Shown piece after piece: positions 37,248 to 46,234 of a DNA stretch of 64,000 nt; positions within the stretch are counted from its first letter, which is position 1, and every line of letters begins with the position of its first letter. The DNA lies in NCBI GenBank assembly GCA_030919125.1, contig CP121470.1, forward strand, positions 620,001 through 684,000, given 5' to 3'. The notes under the pieces were generated by a model. That model was not told the DNA's origin and did not search any database. It saw only the letters and a program-made list of their open reading frames with translations. The translations under genes and the position numbers were made by a program. Source of the stretch: Methanoregula sp. SKADARSKE-2. GTDB taxonomy: Archaea; Halobacteriota; Methanomicrobia; Methanomicrobiales; Methanospirillaceae.

Positions 37248-37676
37248 TTACCTGCGCGGTTTCTCTTTCCTGCCGATTACCATCTCGTGGAGGCAGACGT
37301 TGTTCACTTTGGTGACGACGTACCGGACACCGGGGATATCTCCCATGGAACGGCCGAGCCGACCCCCGATGCCTTCGATCTCAACTTCATCGTGTTCATC
37401 GATGAAGTTGATCGCACCATCGCCGACTGCGAAGGCGCTGACCTGCCGGCCATTCTTGATCAGCTGGACACGCACGCACTTCCGGATCGCGGAGTTCGGC
37501 TGTTTGGCTTCGACACCGATCTTCTCAAGAACGATTCCTCTCGCCTGCGGCGCACCCTCAAGAGGGTCCGACTTCACATCGAGGTTGAGTTCGCGGCGTG
37601 CGTAATTCTTGTCCGCCCACCGGAACTTATTCGAGTCCCGAACCAGTTTTCTGGCTGCAAATTTACCCTGTCCCAT
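37248..37676 (-). CDS. rps12: Small ribosomal subunit protein uS12
   Basis: This 142-residue decoding-centre protein is of the archaeal form with an N-terminal extension ([20 protein letters not shown]). Its hallmark is the strictly conserved [20 protein letters not shown], followed by [20 protein letters not shown] near the end. It is the first gene of the rps12-rps7-fusA unit. A TATA box about 50 bp upstream (37726-37735) drives the operon. Confidence 0.97.
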   Translation of the reverse strand: MGQGKFAARKLVRDSNKFRWADKNYARRELNLDVKSDPLEGAPQARGIVLEKIGVEAKQPNSAIRKCVRVQLIKNGRQVSAFAVGDGAINFIDEHDEVEIEGIGGRLGRSMGDIPGVRYVVTKVNNVCLHEMVIGRKEKPRR

Positions 37677-37725
37677 TAAATAGCCTCGTTAAAGTTGTTT
37701 TTGTGGTTATAGATAATCCACGCTG

Positions 37726-37736
37726 AGATATATACA
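37726..37736 (-). promoter_or_regulatory. TATA box of the rps12-rps7-fusA operon
   Basis: On the minus strand TGTATATATCT lies about 50 bp upstream of the rps12 ATG. This leaves a leader of about 25 nt before the GAGGCTATTTA that ends at the start codon. A longer leader than at leaderless genes is normal for ribosomal-protein operons. Confidence 0.55.
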
Positions 37737-37841
37737 AACGCGGGTTACCGATTTATAAATTGTGGCATCCCACCAGCCTGTCTTATACTATTGTCCCGCA
37801 CCCGTAATAATCTTATATCCTGATCACGCGTATATGAAGCG

Positions 37842-38252
37842 ATGAAAATCAGGATCTATAAAGAGGTGCAGATCGATGCGTGCCACCGCCTCCTTCATTA
37901 TAACGGGAAGTGCTCAAGCCTGCACGGGCACCGGTGGAAGATAGAGGTCTGGGTTGAGGGGGAGCCCGAGAGAACGACACACATCCTGATCGATTACAAT
38001 GCCATCAAGGAGATCGTCGGGAAGTACGATCACCAGACGATCCTGAACGCGGACGATCCCATGGCACCCTGCATCGAAAAGTTCCAGCGCGTGATAACGA
38101 CCCCGGGCGATCCTACGAGCGAGCTCCTTGCGCTGCTCTTACGAAACGATCTGAACACCTACTGTAAAGAGCAGGGGATCGATGCGACAATACCCCGGAT
38201 CAAGGTCTGGGAATCGCCAAATTCCTACGCGGAGCTCCGGCTCGAAGATTGA
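37842..38252 (+). CDS. queD: 6-carboxytetrahydropterin synthase QueD
   Basis: This 136-residue enzyme makes 6-carboxytetrahydropterin from 7,8-dihydroneopterin triphosphate for preQ0. Zinc ligands are visible in the family pattern: IDACHRLLHYNGKCSSLHGH has the Cys, the HGH pair and the first His. IDYNAIKEIVGKYDHQTILN follows, then a C-terminal acid in IKVWESPNSYAELRLE. TTATATCC at 37811-37818 is a TATA box about 25 bp ahead of the start. It heads the queD-queE-queC unit, which supplies preQ0 for archaeosine in tRNA. Confidence 0.95.
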   Translation: MKIRIYKEVQIDACHRLLHYNGKCSSLHGHRWKIEVWVEGEPERTTHILIDYNAIKEIVGKYDHQTILNADDPMAPCIEKFQRVITTPGDPTSELLALLLRNDLNTYCKEQGIDATIPRIKVWESPNSYAELRLED

Positions 38253-38270
38253 CGGATTTTTGGTTCCAGC

Positions 38271-38879
38271 ATGAAACTCGCTGAAATTTTTTTCAGTCTC
38301 CAGGGTGAGGGGAAGAACCAGGGAAAGCCATGCCTCTTTATCCGGCTTGCCGGCTGCAACCTCCACTGCCGCTGGTGCGATACCGGCTACGCACTCGGCG
38401 AAGGCAGGGATATTGCACCGGATGTCATCCTTGAAGAGGTCTGGCGCAGGAACCCGAAACTGATCTGTATCACGGGAGGCGAGCCACTCCTGCAGGAAGG
38501 AGAACTCGAGCCGCTCCTTGCATCGCTCTCCAGAAAAGGAATCCCGGTCGATATCGAGACGAACGGAACGCTTGATTTCCGCCGGCTCCAGCCGTATGCT
38601 TCGATCTGCATGGACGTGAAATGCCCCTCCTCCGGGGAGATGAGCGATCTTCTGCTCCTCGGTGCTCTCCGGCCGGAGGACAGCGTGAAGTTCGTGGTGA
38701 GCGACAAAGCAGATCTCCTGTACGCAACAGAAGTTATCGGGTCGTACCGGATTGCCGGAGAGATCTTTATGACACCAGTGTACGGCACGGATCCACGGGT
38801 GATTGCCGAATACCTGCTTGCCACCTGCCTGCCGGTCCGGTTCCAGCTCCAGCTGCAGAAGATCATCGGAGTGAAATGA
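38271..38879 (+). CDS. queE: 7-carboxy-7-deazaguanine synthase QueE (radical SAM)
   Basis: This 202-residue radical SAM enzyme contracts the ring of carboxytetrahydropterin to 7-carboxy-7-deazaguanine. The cluster motif is [20 protein letters not shown] (CxxxCxxC), preceded by [20 protein letters not shown], typical of QueE. The SAM-binding [11 protein letters not shown] follows. The end ([14 protein letters not shown]) matches the 'lQlHKii' close of the family. It starts 18 bp after queD and overlaps queC by the ATGA at 38876. Confidence 0.95.
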   Translation: MKLAEIFFSLQGEGKNQGKPCLFIRLAGCNLHCRWCDTGYALGEGRDIAPDVILEEVWRRNPKLICITGGEPLLQEGELEPLLASLSRKGIPVDIETNGTLDFRRLQPYASICMDVKCPSSGEMSDLLLLGALRPEDSVKFVVSDKADLLYATEVIGSYRIAGEIFMTPVYGTDPRVIAEYLLATCLPVRFQLQLQKIIGVK

Positions 38880-39547
38880 TGAAGGCGGTATGTTTACTCT
38901 CGGGCGGGATGGACTCTACCACCCTTGCCTATGTTGCGAGCGAGATGGGGTATGAGATCGTCGCGCTCCATATCAACTACGGGCAGATTACGGAGACAAA
39001 GGAGCTTGCCTGCTCAAAGAAGATCGCAGGCCTCCTGGACGCAAAGGATTTCGTTGAGATCAATCTCGATTACTTCTCGAAGTTTGGCGCAAGCAGCCTC
39101 ACGGACAGCTCCATAGCTGTCGAACAGTTCGACCCGGCCCGGGCGCACGTGCCGAACACCTACGTCCCGTTCCGGAACGCAAACCTCCTCGCGATCGCCA
39201 CGAGCTTTGCAGAGGCACGTGAGGCGGAGGCGATCTTCATCGGGGTCCAGTCACTCGATTACAGCGGATACCCGGACTGCCGCCCGCAATTCATCGAGGC
39301 GTTCCAGAAGGTGATCGATCTCGGGACGAGAGATACGACGGGCATCAGACTCTTCACTCCCTTCATAAGGATGACCAAGACGGATATTCTCAGGAGAGGG
39401 ATCGGACTGGGGGTCCCGTACGAGGAAACGTGGTCCTGCTACCGGAACGAGAGTGAGGCCTGCGGGAGATGCGGGTCGTGTCACTTCCGGCTGGAGGCGT
39501 TCGAAGCGGTGGGGATTACGGATCCGATAGAGTACGAGAAGAGGTAG
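38876..39547 (+). CDS. queC: 7-cyano-7-deazaguanine synthase QueC
   Basis: This 223-residue enzyme uses ATP and ammonia to turn carboxydeazaguanine into preQ0. The PP-loop is [15 protein letters not shown] near the N-terminus. Later come [40 protein letters not shown] and four zinc Cys in [20 protein letters not shown]. The ATGATG at 38876 gives two possible starts; the first overlaps queE by four bases. It is the last gene of the cluster; the tRNA transglycosylase that uses preQ0 is not in this window. Confidence 0.95.
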   Translation: MMKAVCLLSGGMDSTTLAYVASEMGYEIVALHINYGQITETKELACSKKIAGLLDAKDFVEINLDYFSKFGASSLTDSSIAVEQFDPARAHVPNTYVPFRNANLLAIATSFAEAREAEAIFIGVQSLDYSGYPDCRPQFIEAFQKVIDLGTRDTTGIRLFTPFIRMTKTDILRRGIGLGVPYEETWSCYRNESEACGRCGSCHFRLEAFEAVGITDPIEYEKR

Positions 39548-39613
39548 CAGAGGGAGGTATCTCCTCCCGCCCCGCATACGTTCTTCGCCGGCTCCACAAA
39601 ACCCCCGGCAACC

Positions 39614-39624
39614 ACCGTATCCTT
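39614..39624 (+). terminator. T-run after queC
   Basis: About eight T bases lie 70 bp past the queC stop, followed at once by seven A. The run could end the queDEC transcript. Confidence 0.45.
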
Positions 39625-40386
39625 TTTTTTAAAAAAACGAGCTCATCAGCAGAAGCCCGGGCCGGAGACGGTTCTCCAGGGTCCCTTCCGGGGCATCGGC
39701 ATTTGCCCGTGACTCCGGAGATTGCCTGGAGGAAGGAATCGGTAATCCGACAAATTCGAGGATATGCAGGGGCTTTTATCCGGATCCGGGCCATAATTTT
39801 TCGTATCCAGAAAACCAAGGCCCGTTTTTACCCACGAGAGGGTAGCTGATCTCCCCGTGAGGGGAGATCGAAGCTCGATACGGGCCCGGTTTTCAGGAGC
39901 CGGAGAGAGTCCCCGTTGTGCGTCGGAGGAGGACCCCGTCTACGGTGGATCACATCCTCAAAGGAGGGAGAATATCTCCCGGAACCTCTTCCGGAGCACA
40001 AGACGCCTGCCCGTTTTTCCTGTGACCGTCGACAGGATGGAAGATGTACCCCGACAGATTGGAGACAAATCCGAGGATACCATTCAGATCCGTCCCACCA
40101 TCTCCCTATTCCTGAAAGTATGGGTCCCTCTGTTGCCGCGAGGGGGGAGCTGATCCCCCGGGCACAAGGTAATCCGGGGCGCCTGGCCGGGCACGGATCC
40201 ATCTCTCTCATCTTAACCCCGTTCTGCTCCCGGAGGGGGGCTCACACCCTCCCCGGCTTTAGGAGTTTTCCGGGAACTCAGGAGAGCGGGATCCAAGCTG
40301 CCGGTGGGGCGGGTCAGATAGATCGGGCCGGTCCTCTCCTGCACGAAAATTTTTCCGGAATTCTCCGGATCGATAGCCCCCGGCGA
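39625..40386. other. Gene-poor region with a GNRA-capped hairpin
   Basis: I find no convincing gene in these 760 bp on either strand; the open frames are Arg/Pro/Gly-rich and have no family look. The strongest structure is a perfect nine-base-pair hairpin at 39848-39869 (GATCTCCCC, loop GTGA, GGGGAGATC). A related GGGAGCTGATCCCCC repeat lies near 40142-40158. It could be a small RNA or old IS debris. Confidence 0.4.
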
Positions 40387-40926
40387 TTACTTTCCGATCT
40401 CTTTTCCGGAGATCTCCGGCGCTCTCTCACCTCCGATCTCCGGGCATCGCCTCGCAAGCCAGCGGAGGAGCGAGCGCTCATCATCCTCAGCGTTGAGCCG
40501 GGCTCCAACCTTCGATGACCCTGCGGCACCGCCCACGACCGCAGAATTCTGACCCGGTCCCCCCGGCACCTTCTCCGGAAAGAAAATGACCCTCCTGTCG
40601 ATCTCCTCGATTCCGGTCCCGTTGACGTGGAAAAACCGGATAGTCCCGTGCCGGGAGTAGAGCCAGAGCTCACGGGAGACCGGCCCACCGGCCGGAAACG
40701 TGCGGAGCGCGGAGATGGCCAGCGCGTACCGGACCAGAATCTCCGCTATCACCACCCGGATCCTGCGGGACTTCCGGATCGCGATAAGCCCGAGATACTG
40801 ATCGCCCCTGATTAAAAAATCCGCCGGGTACTTCGGCGATGGTGTAAAAAACATCAGCTGCCCAAGGTCCCGTGCAACCCTGACCGCCGCCTCGTACCCC
40901 CTGCCCGGAATTCTCCCGGTATTCAC
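40387..40926 (-). CDS. Conserved-looking protein of unknown function, possibly nuclease-like
   Basis: From the GTG at 40926 the product has 179 residues. The first 110 are well structured: VNTGRIPGRGYEAAVRVARD, LMFFTPSPKYPADFLIRG, then basic strands with IRVVIAEILVRYALAISALR and GPVSRELWLYSRHGTIRFFH. The layout, with an N-terminal helix and charged strands, recalls small PD-(D/E)xK-type domains of archaea, but I cannot place catalytic residues with confidence. The last 45 residues are Arg/Glu-rich. The start is chosen because residues upstream of the GTG look random. Confidence 0.4.
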   Translation of the reverse strand: MNTGRIPGRGYEAAVRVARDLGQLMFFTPSPKYPADFLIRGDQYLGLIAIRKSRRIRVVIAEILVRYALAISALRTFPAGGPVSRELWLYSRHGTIRFFHVNGTGIEEIDRRVIFFPEKVPGGPGQNSAVVGGAAGSSKVGARLNAEDDERSLLRWLARRCPEIGGERAPEISGKEIGK

Positions 40927-41239
40927 TCCAGGCACCCCTTTCTGACCCGCATGCCCGAAATGAGGTTCTTCCCGGCAACCGATAATGTGACCGTTTTGAA
41001 GCCACAGCCTGCAGATCTCTGCAGGATGCAGAGCGCCATCATGCTCCCGAAAGGAAGCGATACCCTGAGATCGGAGGACATGGTTCTGCTCCAAACCAGA
41101 GCGATTTCCCATTTAAATAATGGGGGATCGATTGGTGTTAGTTCATTGAACCTGCAGATTATCCAGGCCCAGGCATGCGGGCAGTGAGAGGATCCGGGCT
41201 GACATTCTCTCCTTCGTTTTTTATCACGGGTCCCGGGGA

Positions 41240-41800
41240 ACGGGTAGTCTTACGAAGAAGAATGCCGGGATGCACGGCGGGAGTGGCGAGGTGGATCTCT
41301 TCAGGGTAATCCCCGCGGCGCCATTCCCACGCTTGTCGACATCACCGAGCGTAGGCTGGCCGAGCGGACCGCGGAACGGGAGCGCGCCTGAGGTGCCATC
41401 CTTGCCGAGACCTCCGGGATGCTCCCCTCCTCCAGCACCCCGGAGGTGAGCGTCCAGACGATCCGCGACCGGGTTGCAGCTCCCCTTCCTGCGAGTTCTT
41501 CTTCAACTACCTCCTCATGGATGCTGGGAAATACCCCGGCTCAACGCGTACCGGAGGATCCCTACGGGGAGGCAAAAAAGATCGATGTCCTCGAGTACTG
41601 CTTCGCAGTCGGGCGTATCGTCAACGAACGTATCACCAACTCGCTCAAGTACGCCTGGTCTGATAAGGAGATTGAAGCAGCCCCGAAGACAGACCCAGAA
41701 GAACCGGCTGACCAAATCTTCACGCACTGGAGAAGAGCTCCGATCCAATGCATACGGGTACCCGGGCATGCACCGGGAATCCCCCCGAAAAGAAAATCCT
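41240..41800 (+). pseudogene. Remnant of a PAS-type sensor histidine kinase
   Basis: Pieces in several frames give TLVDITERRLAERTAERERA, the usual junction between a PAS domain and the kinase part. Further on is KKIDVLEYCFAVGRIVNERI with TNSLKYAW, the N box of the histidine-kinase ATPase domain as in HisKA_2/HWE kinases. A stop after the first block, missing pieces and loss of the G boxes show that the gene is dead. The N-terminal sensor part is absent. The 41.8 kb end leads straight into the NUDIX gene. Confidence 0.6.
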
Positions 41801-41866
41801 CAAGTCCCATAGCACACCAATCGTACATGATTTTCAGTACATAACTCATCAGGGGTTTTTGAAGAA

Positions 41867-42364
41867 ATGGAGATCTACCGGGGAAAGCGCCTTACTATCG
41901 AGAAGAGGATCATCCGGCTGCCAAACGGCCTCGGAGAGGAGAAGGTGATCGTTCACCCGAGCAACGCGGTTGCGATCCTGCCGCTTGACGGCGACCGGTG
42001 CAAGCTGCTGAAACAGTTCCGGTACGCAGTCGACCGCGAGATCGTTGAGGCCCCGGCCGGGACGATGGAAGAGGGGGAAGATCCCCTCCAGACCGCCCAC
42101 CGGGAACTTATCGAGGAGACCGGGTTCGGTGCCCGGACCCTGATTCCCCGGGGATCTATTCTGACAACACCGGGATTTACCGACGAGAAGATCTTCCTCT
42201 TCGAAGGACGGGACCTCTATCCATCGGATGAATTCTCCAAAGACGAGGATGAGAGGATCGAGGTCTTCGATGTCGCGACCAAGGAGCTCGACCGGATGAT
42301 CCGGGACGGGATAATTGTCGATGCGAAGACGATCTGTCTTATCCACCGGTGCCGGGAGGGCTGA
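41867..42364 (+). CDS. NUDIX hydrolase, ADP-ribose pyrophosphatase type
   Basis: This 165-residue protein has a complete Nudix box, GTMEEGEDPLQTAHRELIEETG, quoted here in part: GX5EX7REUXEEXG is satisfied from GTMEEG to EETG. The N-terminal part (LPNGLGEEKVIVHPSNAVAI) and FRYAVDREIVEAPAG are like ADP-ribose and ADP-sugar pyrophosphatases (NudF type), which clean up ADP-ribose in the cytosol. The stop is directly followed by the lipoprotein hydrolase gene, whose ATG starts one base later, so both may be cotranscribed. Confidence 0.9.
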   Translation: MEIYRGKRLTIEKRIIRLPNGLGEEKVIVHPSNAVAILPLDGDRCKLLKQFRYAVDREIVEAPAGTMEEGEDPLQTAHRELIEETGFGARTLIPRGSILTTPGFTDEKIFLFEGRDLYPSDEFSKDEDERIEVFDVATKELDRMIRDGIIVDAKTICLIHRCREG

Positions 42365-42365
42365 T

Positions 42366-43262
42366 ATGCGAATTGGAGCCATTGCCGGAATGGTTGGATG
42401 CCTGCTCCTCCTCTCTGCATTCCTTGCCGGATGTACAGGTACACCCGCCAAACCCTCATTCGCCGCGGATGAGAACGGGATCCTCTCGATAGCAGCGGCA
42501 CCTCCAACGATCAGCGAGCAGGTCCTTTTCTCGAACGAGACATATACGAAAGCAAAGATTGTGATGCAGACCGGGAACGGGGATGTGGTAACCTATCTCT
42601 CAACCCCGCCCACACCGAAGGCTGCGATCGTCTACGCGCCCGGCGCCGGTGAGAGACTGGCCGGGCATGAGGAGCGGATGGTCCGGCTCGCTGCGGCCGG
42701 GTACGCCTTCCTCTTTGTCGACACCCGGGGCAATGGCGGCGAGACACCCGGGTTCCCGTTTAACCCCGGGCTGGACTTCAATGCCTTCGGGAACGGGAAC
42801 TGGCCCGAGTATTACGAGACGGTTTGCGATCTGTCTCAGGCGCGACAGATCCTCAACGACCGGCTCCATGTCCCGGTTTACGCGGTGGGATCGAGTAACG
42901 GGGGAAGGTATGCAGCGGTTGCCGCAGGGACCGACAGGAATTTCTCCGGGTATGTCGGCATCTCGACATCCGACTGGGGAATCCTGGACGCAACTCTCCA
43001 GCAGGGATACACCGGGGATCCCCTCCGGTTCGTAACATCGCTTGAACCCGGCACGTACATCAGAGAGATCTCCCCCCGCCCGGTCTGGATGTTCCATGCA
43101 AAAAGCGGTCCAATCATCCCCTTCGAATCCGGAAGGGATCTATTCAGCCGTGAGGGAGAACCAAAGACCTTCCTCGAGTTCTCCGGGGATCACGGGATCA
43201 ATCCGGATGTTGATGCAGAGATCATTGGTCAATGGGCGCAAATTTATGGCCCCCGGGGATGA
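42366..43262 (+). CDS. Alpha/beta-hydrolase-like lipoprotein
   Basis: This is a 298-residue protein. A lipoprotein signal peptide ends in LLLLSAFLAGCTG (lipobox LAGC, lipidation on the Cys). The outer domain is an alpha/beta hydrolase. AAIVYAPGAGERLAGHEERM gives the oxyanion strand, FLFVDTRGNGGETPG is typical, and YAVGSSNGGRYAAVAAG holds the nucleophilic Ser in GxSxG form (GSSNG). An acid and FSGDHGINPD near the end give the His. It should act outside the cell membrane on an ester or peptide; the substrate is unknown. I chose the ATG at 42366 right at the signal peptide. Confidence 0.8.
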   Translation: MRIGAIAGMVGCLLLLSAFLAGCTGTPAKPSFAADENGILSIAAAPPTISEQVLFSNETYTKAKIVMQTGNGDVVTYLSTPPTPKAAIVYAPGAGERLAGHEERMVRLAAAGYAFLFVDTRGNGGETPGFPFNPGLDFNAFGNGNWPEYYETVCDLSQARQILNDRLHVPVYAVGSSNGGRYAAVAAGTDRNFSGYVGISTSDWGILDATLQQGYTGDPLRFVTSLEPGTYIREISPRPVWMFHAKSGPIIPFESGRDLFSREGEPKTFLEFSGDHGINPDVDAEIIGQWAQIYGPRG

Positions 43263-43283
43263 ATAGCTCTAACGAGAGGTTGA

Positions 43284-44564
43284 GTGCCGGTAATGACAGA
43301 AGAAGTCGAGATGGACGACGCGCGAAAGCGTTACGAATTCAAGAAAACCCTCGAAAAACTCGAGTCGGGAGAGGGGAGCGGAACCGAGCTTATCACCCTG
43401 TACATTCCGCCCGACAAGCAGATCTACGATGTAACAAACCAGCTCAAGGACGAGTTCGGGCAGTGCGCAAACATCAAGAGCAAGCAGACGCGGACGAACG
43501 TTCAGAGCGCCATCTCCTCGATCCTCTCGCGCCTCAAATATTACAAGAGGCCCCCGGCAAACGGCATCGCGGTCTTCTGTGGAACCGTACAGCTCTACGG
43601 CGACCGTACCTATCTCCAGTGCACCATCATCGAACCGCCGGAGCCGCTCAACCTCTACATGTACCGGTGCAGTTCGAAGTTCGAACTCGAGCCCCTGATG
43701 CAGATGCTCGAAGAGAAGTACGTGTACGGCCTGCTTGTCCTCGACAAGCGCGAAGCGTACTGGGGCTTCTTGCGCGGTAACCGGATCGAACCGATGGGTG
43801 GGGCGAACTCGACCGTACCGGGCAAGATGCGGAAAGGCGGCCAGTCAGCGGCCCGGTTCGGCCGGCTCCGGGAGATCGCCATCGACGAGTTTTACACGAA
43901 GATCGGTGAAAGGGCGAGCGCCATCTATCTCGCCGAGAAGGACTTCTTCGAACGGTTCAAGGGGGTCCTGATAGGTGGCCCGAGCCCGACCAAGGAGGAG
44001 TTTGAGAAAGGCAATTACCTCCACCACGAGGTTCAGAAACGCATCATCGGCCTCTTCGATGTTGCCTATACCAATGAGGACGGGCTTGCAGAGCTCGTCG
44101 ATGCGGCAAAAGATGCACTCAAGGGGATGACCGTCATCGAGGAGAAGGAGTTCATGGACCGGTTCCTGAAAGAACTGGTCAAGGACGCCGGTGTTGCAGC
44201 ATACGGGGAGGAGAGCATCCGGAAGAACCTGGAGATCGGGGCCGTCGATACCCTCCTCCTCTCGGCAAGCCTCCGCAAGTCCCGGCTCCGGATGAAGTGC
44301 CAGAGCTGCGGGTACACGGAAGAGAAGACCGTGACGATCCCGCCGGGGAAGACGGTCCGGGACATCCCACTCGGGAACTGCCCGAAGTGCTCAGCCCCGC
44401 TCGTGCTCGAAGAAGAGGTCGATATCATCGATGAACTCGCAAAGATTGCAGACCAGAGCAGCGCGAAGGTGGAGCTTATCTCCGACGATTTCGAAGAGGG
44501 ATCGATCCTCTATACAGCGTTTGGCGGGATCGCGGCGATCCTCCGCTACAGGACGGGATACTGA
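43284..44564 (+). CDS. prf1: Peptide chain release factor aRF1
   Basis: This 426-residue archaeal class-1 release factor reads all three stop codons. ANIKSKQTRTNVQSAI contains the NIKS decoding motif. MRKGGQSAARFGRLREIA carries the GGQ loop that triggers hydrolysis. The C-terminal zinc-ribbon-like CQSCGYTEEKTVTI and NCPKCSAPLVLEEEVD bind the partner. The GTG at 43284 or the ATG at 43293 could be the start; the GTG is nearer to a GAGGT sequence. The last base of its stop is the first base of the argS start, and the four-gene unit continues to sepS. Confidence 0.97.
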   Translation: MPVMTEEVEMDDARKRYEFKKTLEKLESGEGSGTELITLYIPPDKQIYDVTNQLKDEFGQCANIKSKQTRTNVQSAISSILSRLKYYKRPPANGIAVFCGTVQLYGDRTYLQCTIIEPPEPLNLYMYRCSSKFELEPLMQMLEEKYVYGLLVLDKREAYWGFLRGNRIEPMGGANSTVPGKMRKGGQSAARFGRLREIAIDEFYTKIGERASAIYLAEKDFFERFKGVLIGGPSPTKEEFEKGNYLHHEVQKRIIGLFDVAYTNEDGLAELVDAAKDALKGMTVIEEKEFMDRFLKELVKDAGVAAYGEESIRKNLEIGAVDTLLLSASLRKSRLRMKCQSCGYTEEKTVTIPPGKTVRDIPLGNCPKCSAPLVLEEEVDIIDELAKIADQSSAKVELISDDFEEGSILYTAFGGIAAILRYRTGY

Positions 44565-46234
44565 TGTTGATTGAAGCCCGGAAGACGATCGAACAGGTAC
44601 TGAAAGAGACGACCGCAACCGACGATGTCCAGATCGTCGATGGGGGAGAACACGCGGATCTGGCAACAACGGTCGCATTTGCACTCGCCAAAATAAGAAA
44701 GGAGGCGCCGGTCCAGATCGCAGACGAGCTGGTCGCGAACCTTTCCAAAAACGCAGAGCTGCAGAAGCTCGGGGTAAACGTCGAGGCAACCGGCCCGTAC
44801 ATCAACTTTATCCTCGGGAAAGAGTACGTGACCGAGACCATAAGAGCGGCGGTAAAACCCGGATACGGGGCGCTTGGGAAGAGAACCGGACGGGTCGTGC
44901 TCGAGCATACGAGCGCAAACCCGAACGGTCCGCTTCACGTGGGGCACATCCGGAATTCCATCATCGGGGATACGCTTGCCCGTGCGTTCTGCAAAGCCGG
45001 ATACAGGCTTGAAGTCCAGTATTATGTCAACGACATGGGCCGCCAGATCGCGATCGTAGTCTGGGGTTTCGATCATCTCGACACCACCCAGCAGGAGAAC
45101 GAGAAGGAAGATGCCCATATCGCCCGCATCTATATCGCGGCAAACCGGGGGATCGAGAGGGATCCCGGCATAACAAAAGAGGTCGATACACTCATGCAGC
45201 TCGTGGAGAACGGGGACCCTGCCACCGTAAAGAAATTCCGGCGAGAGGTCGCACGCTGCCTCGACGGGTTTGCCGTTACGCTCGCAGACCTCAACGTCCG
45301 ACACGATCGCTTCGTCTGGGAGAGCGATTTTGTCCGGAACGGGAACACAGAGCGGATCATCAACAAGCTCAAGAGGCTCCCGCAAGCCAAGGAGGAGGAG
45401 ACCCTCGCCCTCGACCTCTCGGAGTTCGGATTCGAGAACAAGTACGTCATCCGGAGGAGCGACGGGACGTCGGTCTACGCGGCCCGTGACCTTGCGTTCC
45501 ACACGTGGAAGGCCGCCAACTTTGACCGGGTCATCGATGTGCTCGGTGCAGACCACAAGCTCATTGGCGCCCAGCTCCAGTGCACCCTGAAGCTGATCGG
45601 GGAGAAGGCCCCGGAGATCGTCTTCTTCGAGTTTGTCTCCCTCCCCGAGGGCTCGATGAGCACCCGGGCCGGCAAGTTCGTCTCGGCCGACGATCTCATC
45701 ACCGAGATCCGGAAGCGGGCGTTCGACGAGGTCACGGTCAGGAGGCCCGAACTCGATGAGGAGACCAGGCACGGGATCGCAAAGTCGGTCGGCCTCGCTG
45801 CTATCCGGTACGACATCGCCAGGGTCTCGCCAGAAAAGAGCACGGTCTTTGACTGGAAGGAGGCGCTCAACTTCGAGAGGCAGAGCGGGCCGTACATCCA
45901 GTACTCCCATGCCCGGGCCTGCAGTATCCTCGAAAAAGCCGGCGATTTCACCGAGTGGTTCGGGCTTGAGACCGAACTGGAGATCGCGCTTGCAAAACAG
46001 ATCGGGAAGTTCCCGTTCATCATCGAGCGGGTCGTTACGGAGCTCAGGCCGCATATCCTTGCAACCTACGCCCGGGAACTCGCCGACACGTTCAACTCCT
46101 TCTACCACTTCGAACCTGTCCTGAAAAGCGAGGGCGAGGTCCGGAACCGGAGACTGACGCTCGTCAAGGCAGCGCAGAACACGCTCAGGGAAGCCCTGGA
46201 GACGCTCGGGATCGATGCCATCAGAACCATGTGA
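44564..46234 (+). CDS. argS: Arginyl-tRNA synthetase
   Basis: This 556-residue class I synthetase charges tRNA-Arg. LEHTSANPNGPLHVGHIRNS has the HVGH (HIGH-type) motif. VLGADHKLIGAQLQCTL follows, and LPEGSMSTRAGKFVSADDL stands for the degenerate KMSKS loop usual in ArgRS. The C-terminal helical domain (LADTFNSFYHFEPVLKSEGE) binds the anticodon. It overlaps aRF1 by one base and taw1 by 20 bases. Confidence 0.97.
   Translation: MLIEARKTIEQVLKETTATDDVQIVDGGEHADLATTVAFALAKIRKEAPVQIADELVANLSKNAELQKLGVNVEATGPYINFILGKEYVTETIRAAVKPGYGALGKRTGRVVLEHTSANPNGPLHVGHIRNSIIGDTLARAFCKAGYRLEVQYYVNDMGRQIAIVVWGFDHLDTTQQENEKEDAHIARIYIAANRGIERDPGITKEVDTLMQLVENGDPATVKKFRREVARCLDGFAVTLADLNVRHDRFVWESDFVRNGNTERIINKLKRLPQAKEEETLALDLSEFGFENKYVIRRSDGTSVYAARDLAFHTWKAANFDRVIDVLGADHKLIGAQLQCTLKLIGEKAPEIVFFEFVSLPEGSMSTRAGKFVSADDLITEIRKRAFDEVTVRRPELDEETRHGIAKSVGLAAIRYDIARVSPEKSTVFDWKEALNFERQSGPYIQYSHARACSILEKAGDFTEWFGLETELEIALAKQIGKFPFIIERVVTELRPHILATYARELADTFNSFYHFEPVLKSEGEVRNRRLTLVKAAQNTLREALETLGIDAIRTM

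Noticed and set aside
39828..40211. 127-codon minus-strand frame in the gene-poor region
   Set aside because: Arg/Pro/Ser-rich composition typical of non-coding GC-rich DNA; it includes the hairpin.
44546..46108. 520-codon minus-strand frame opposite argS
   Set aside because: Antisense of a complete arginyl-tRNA synthetase.
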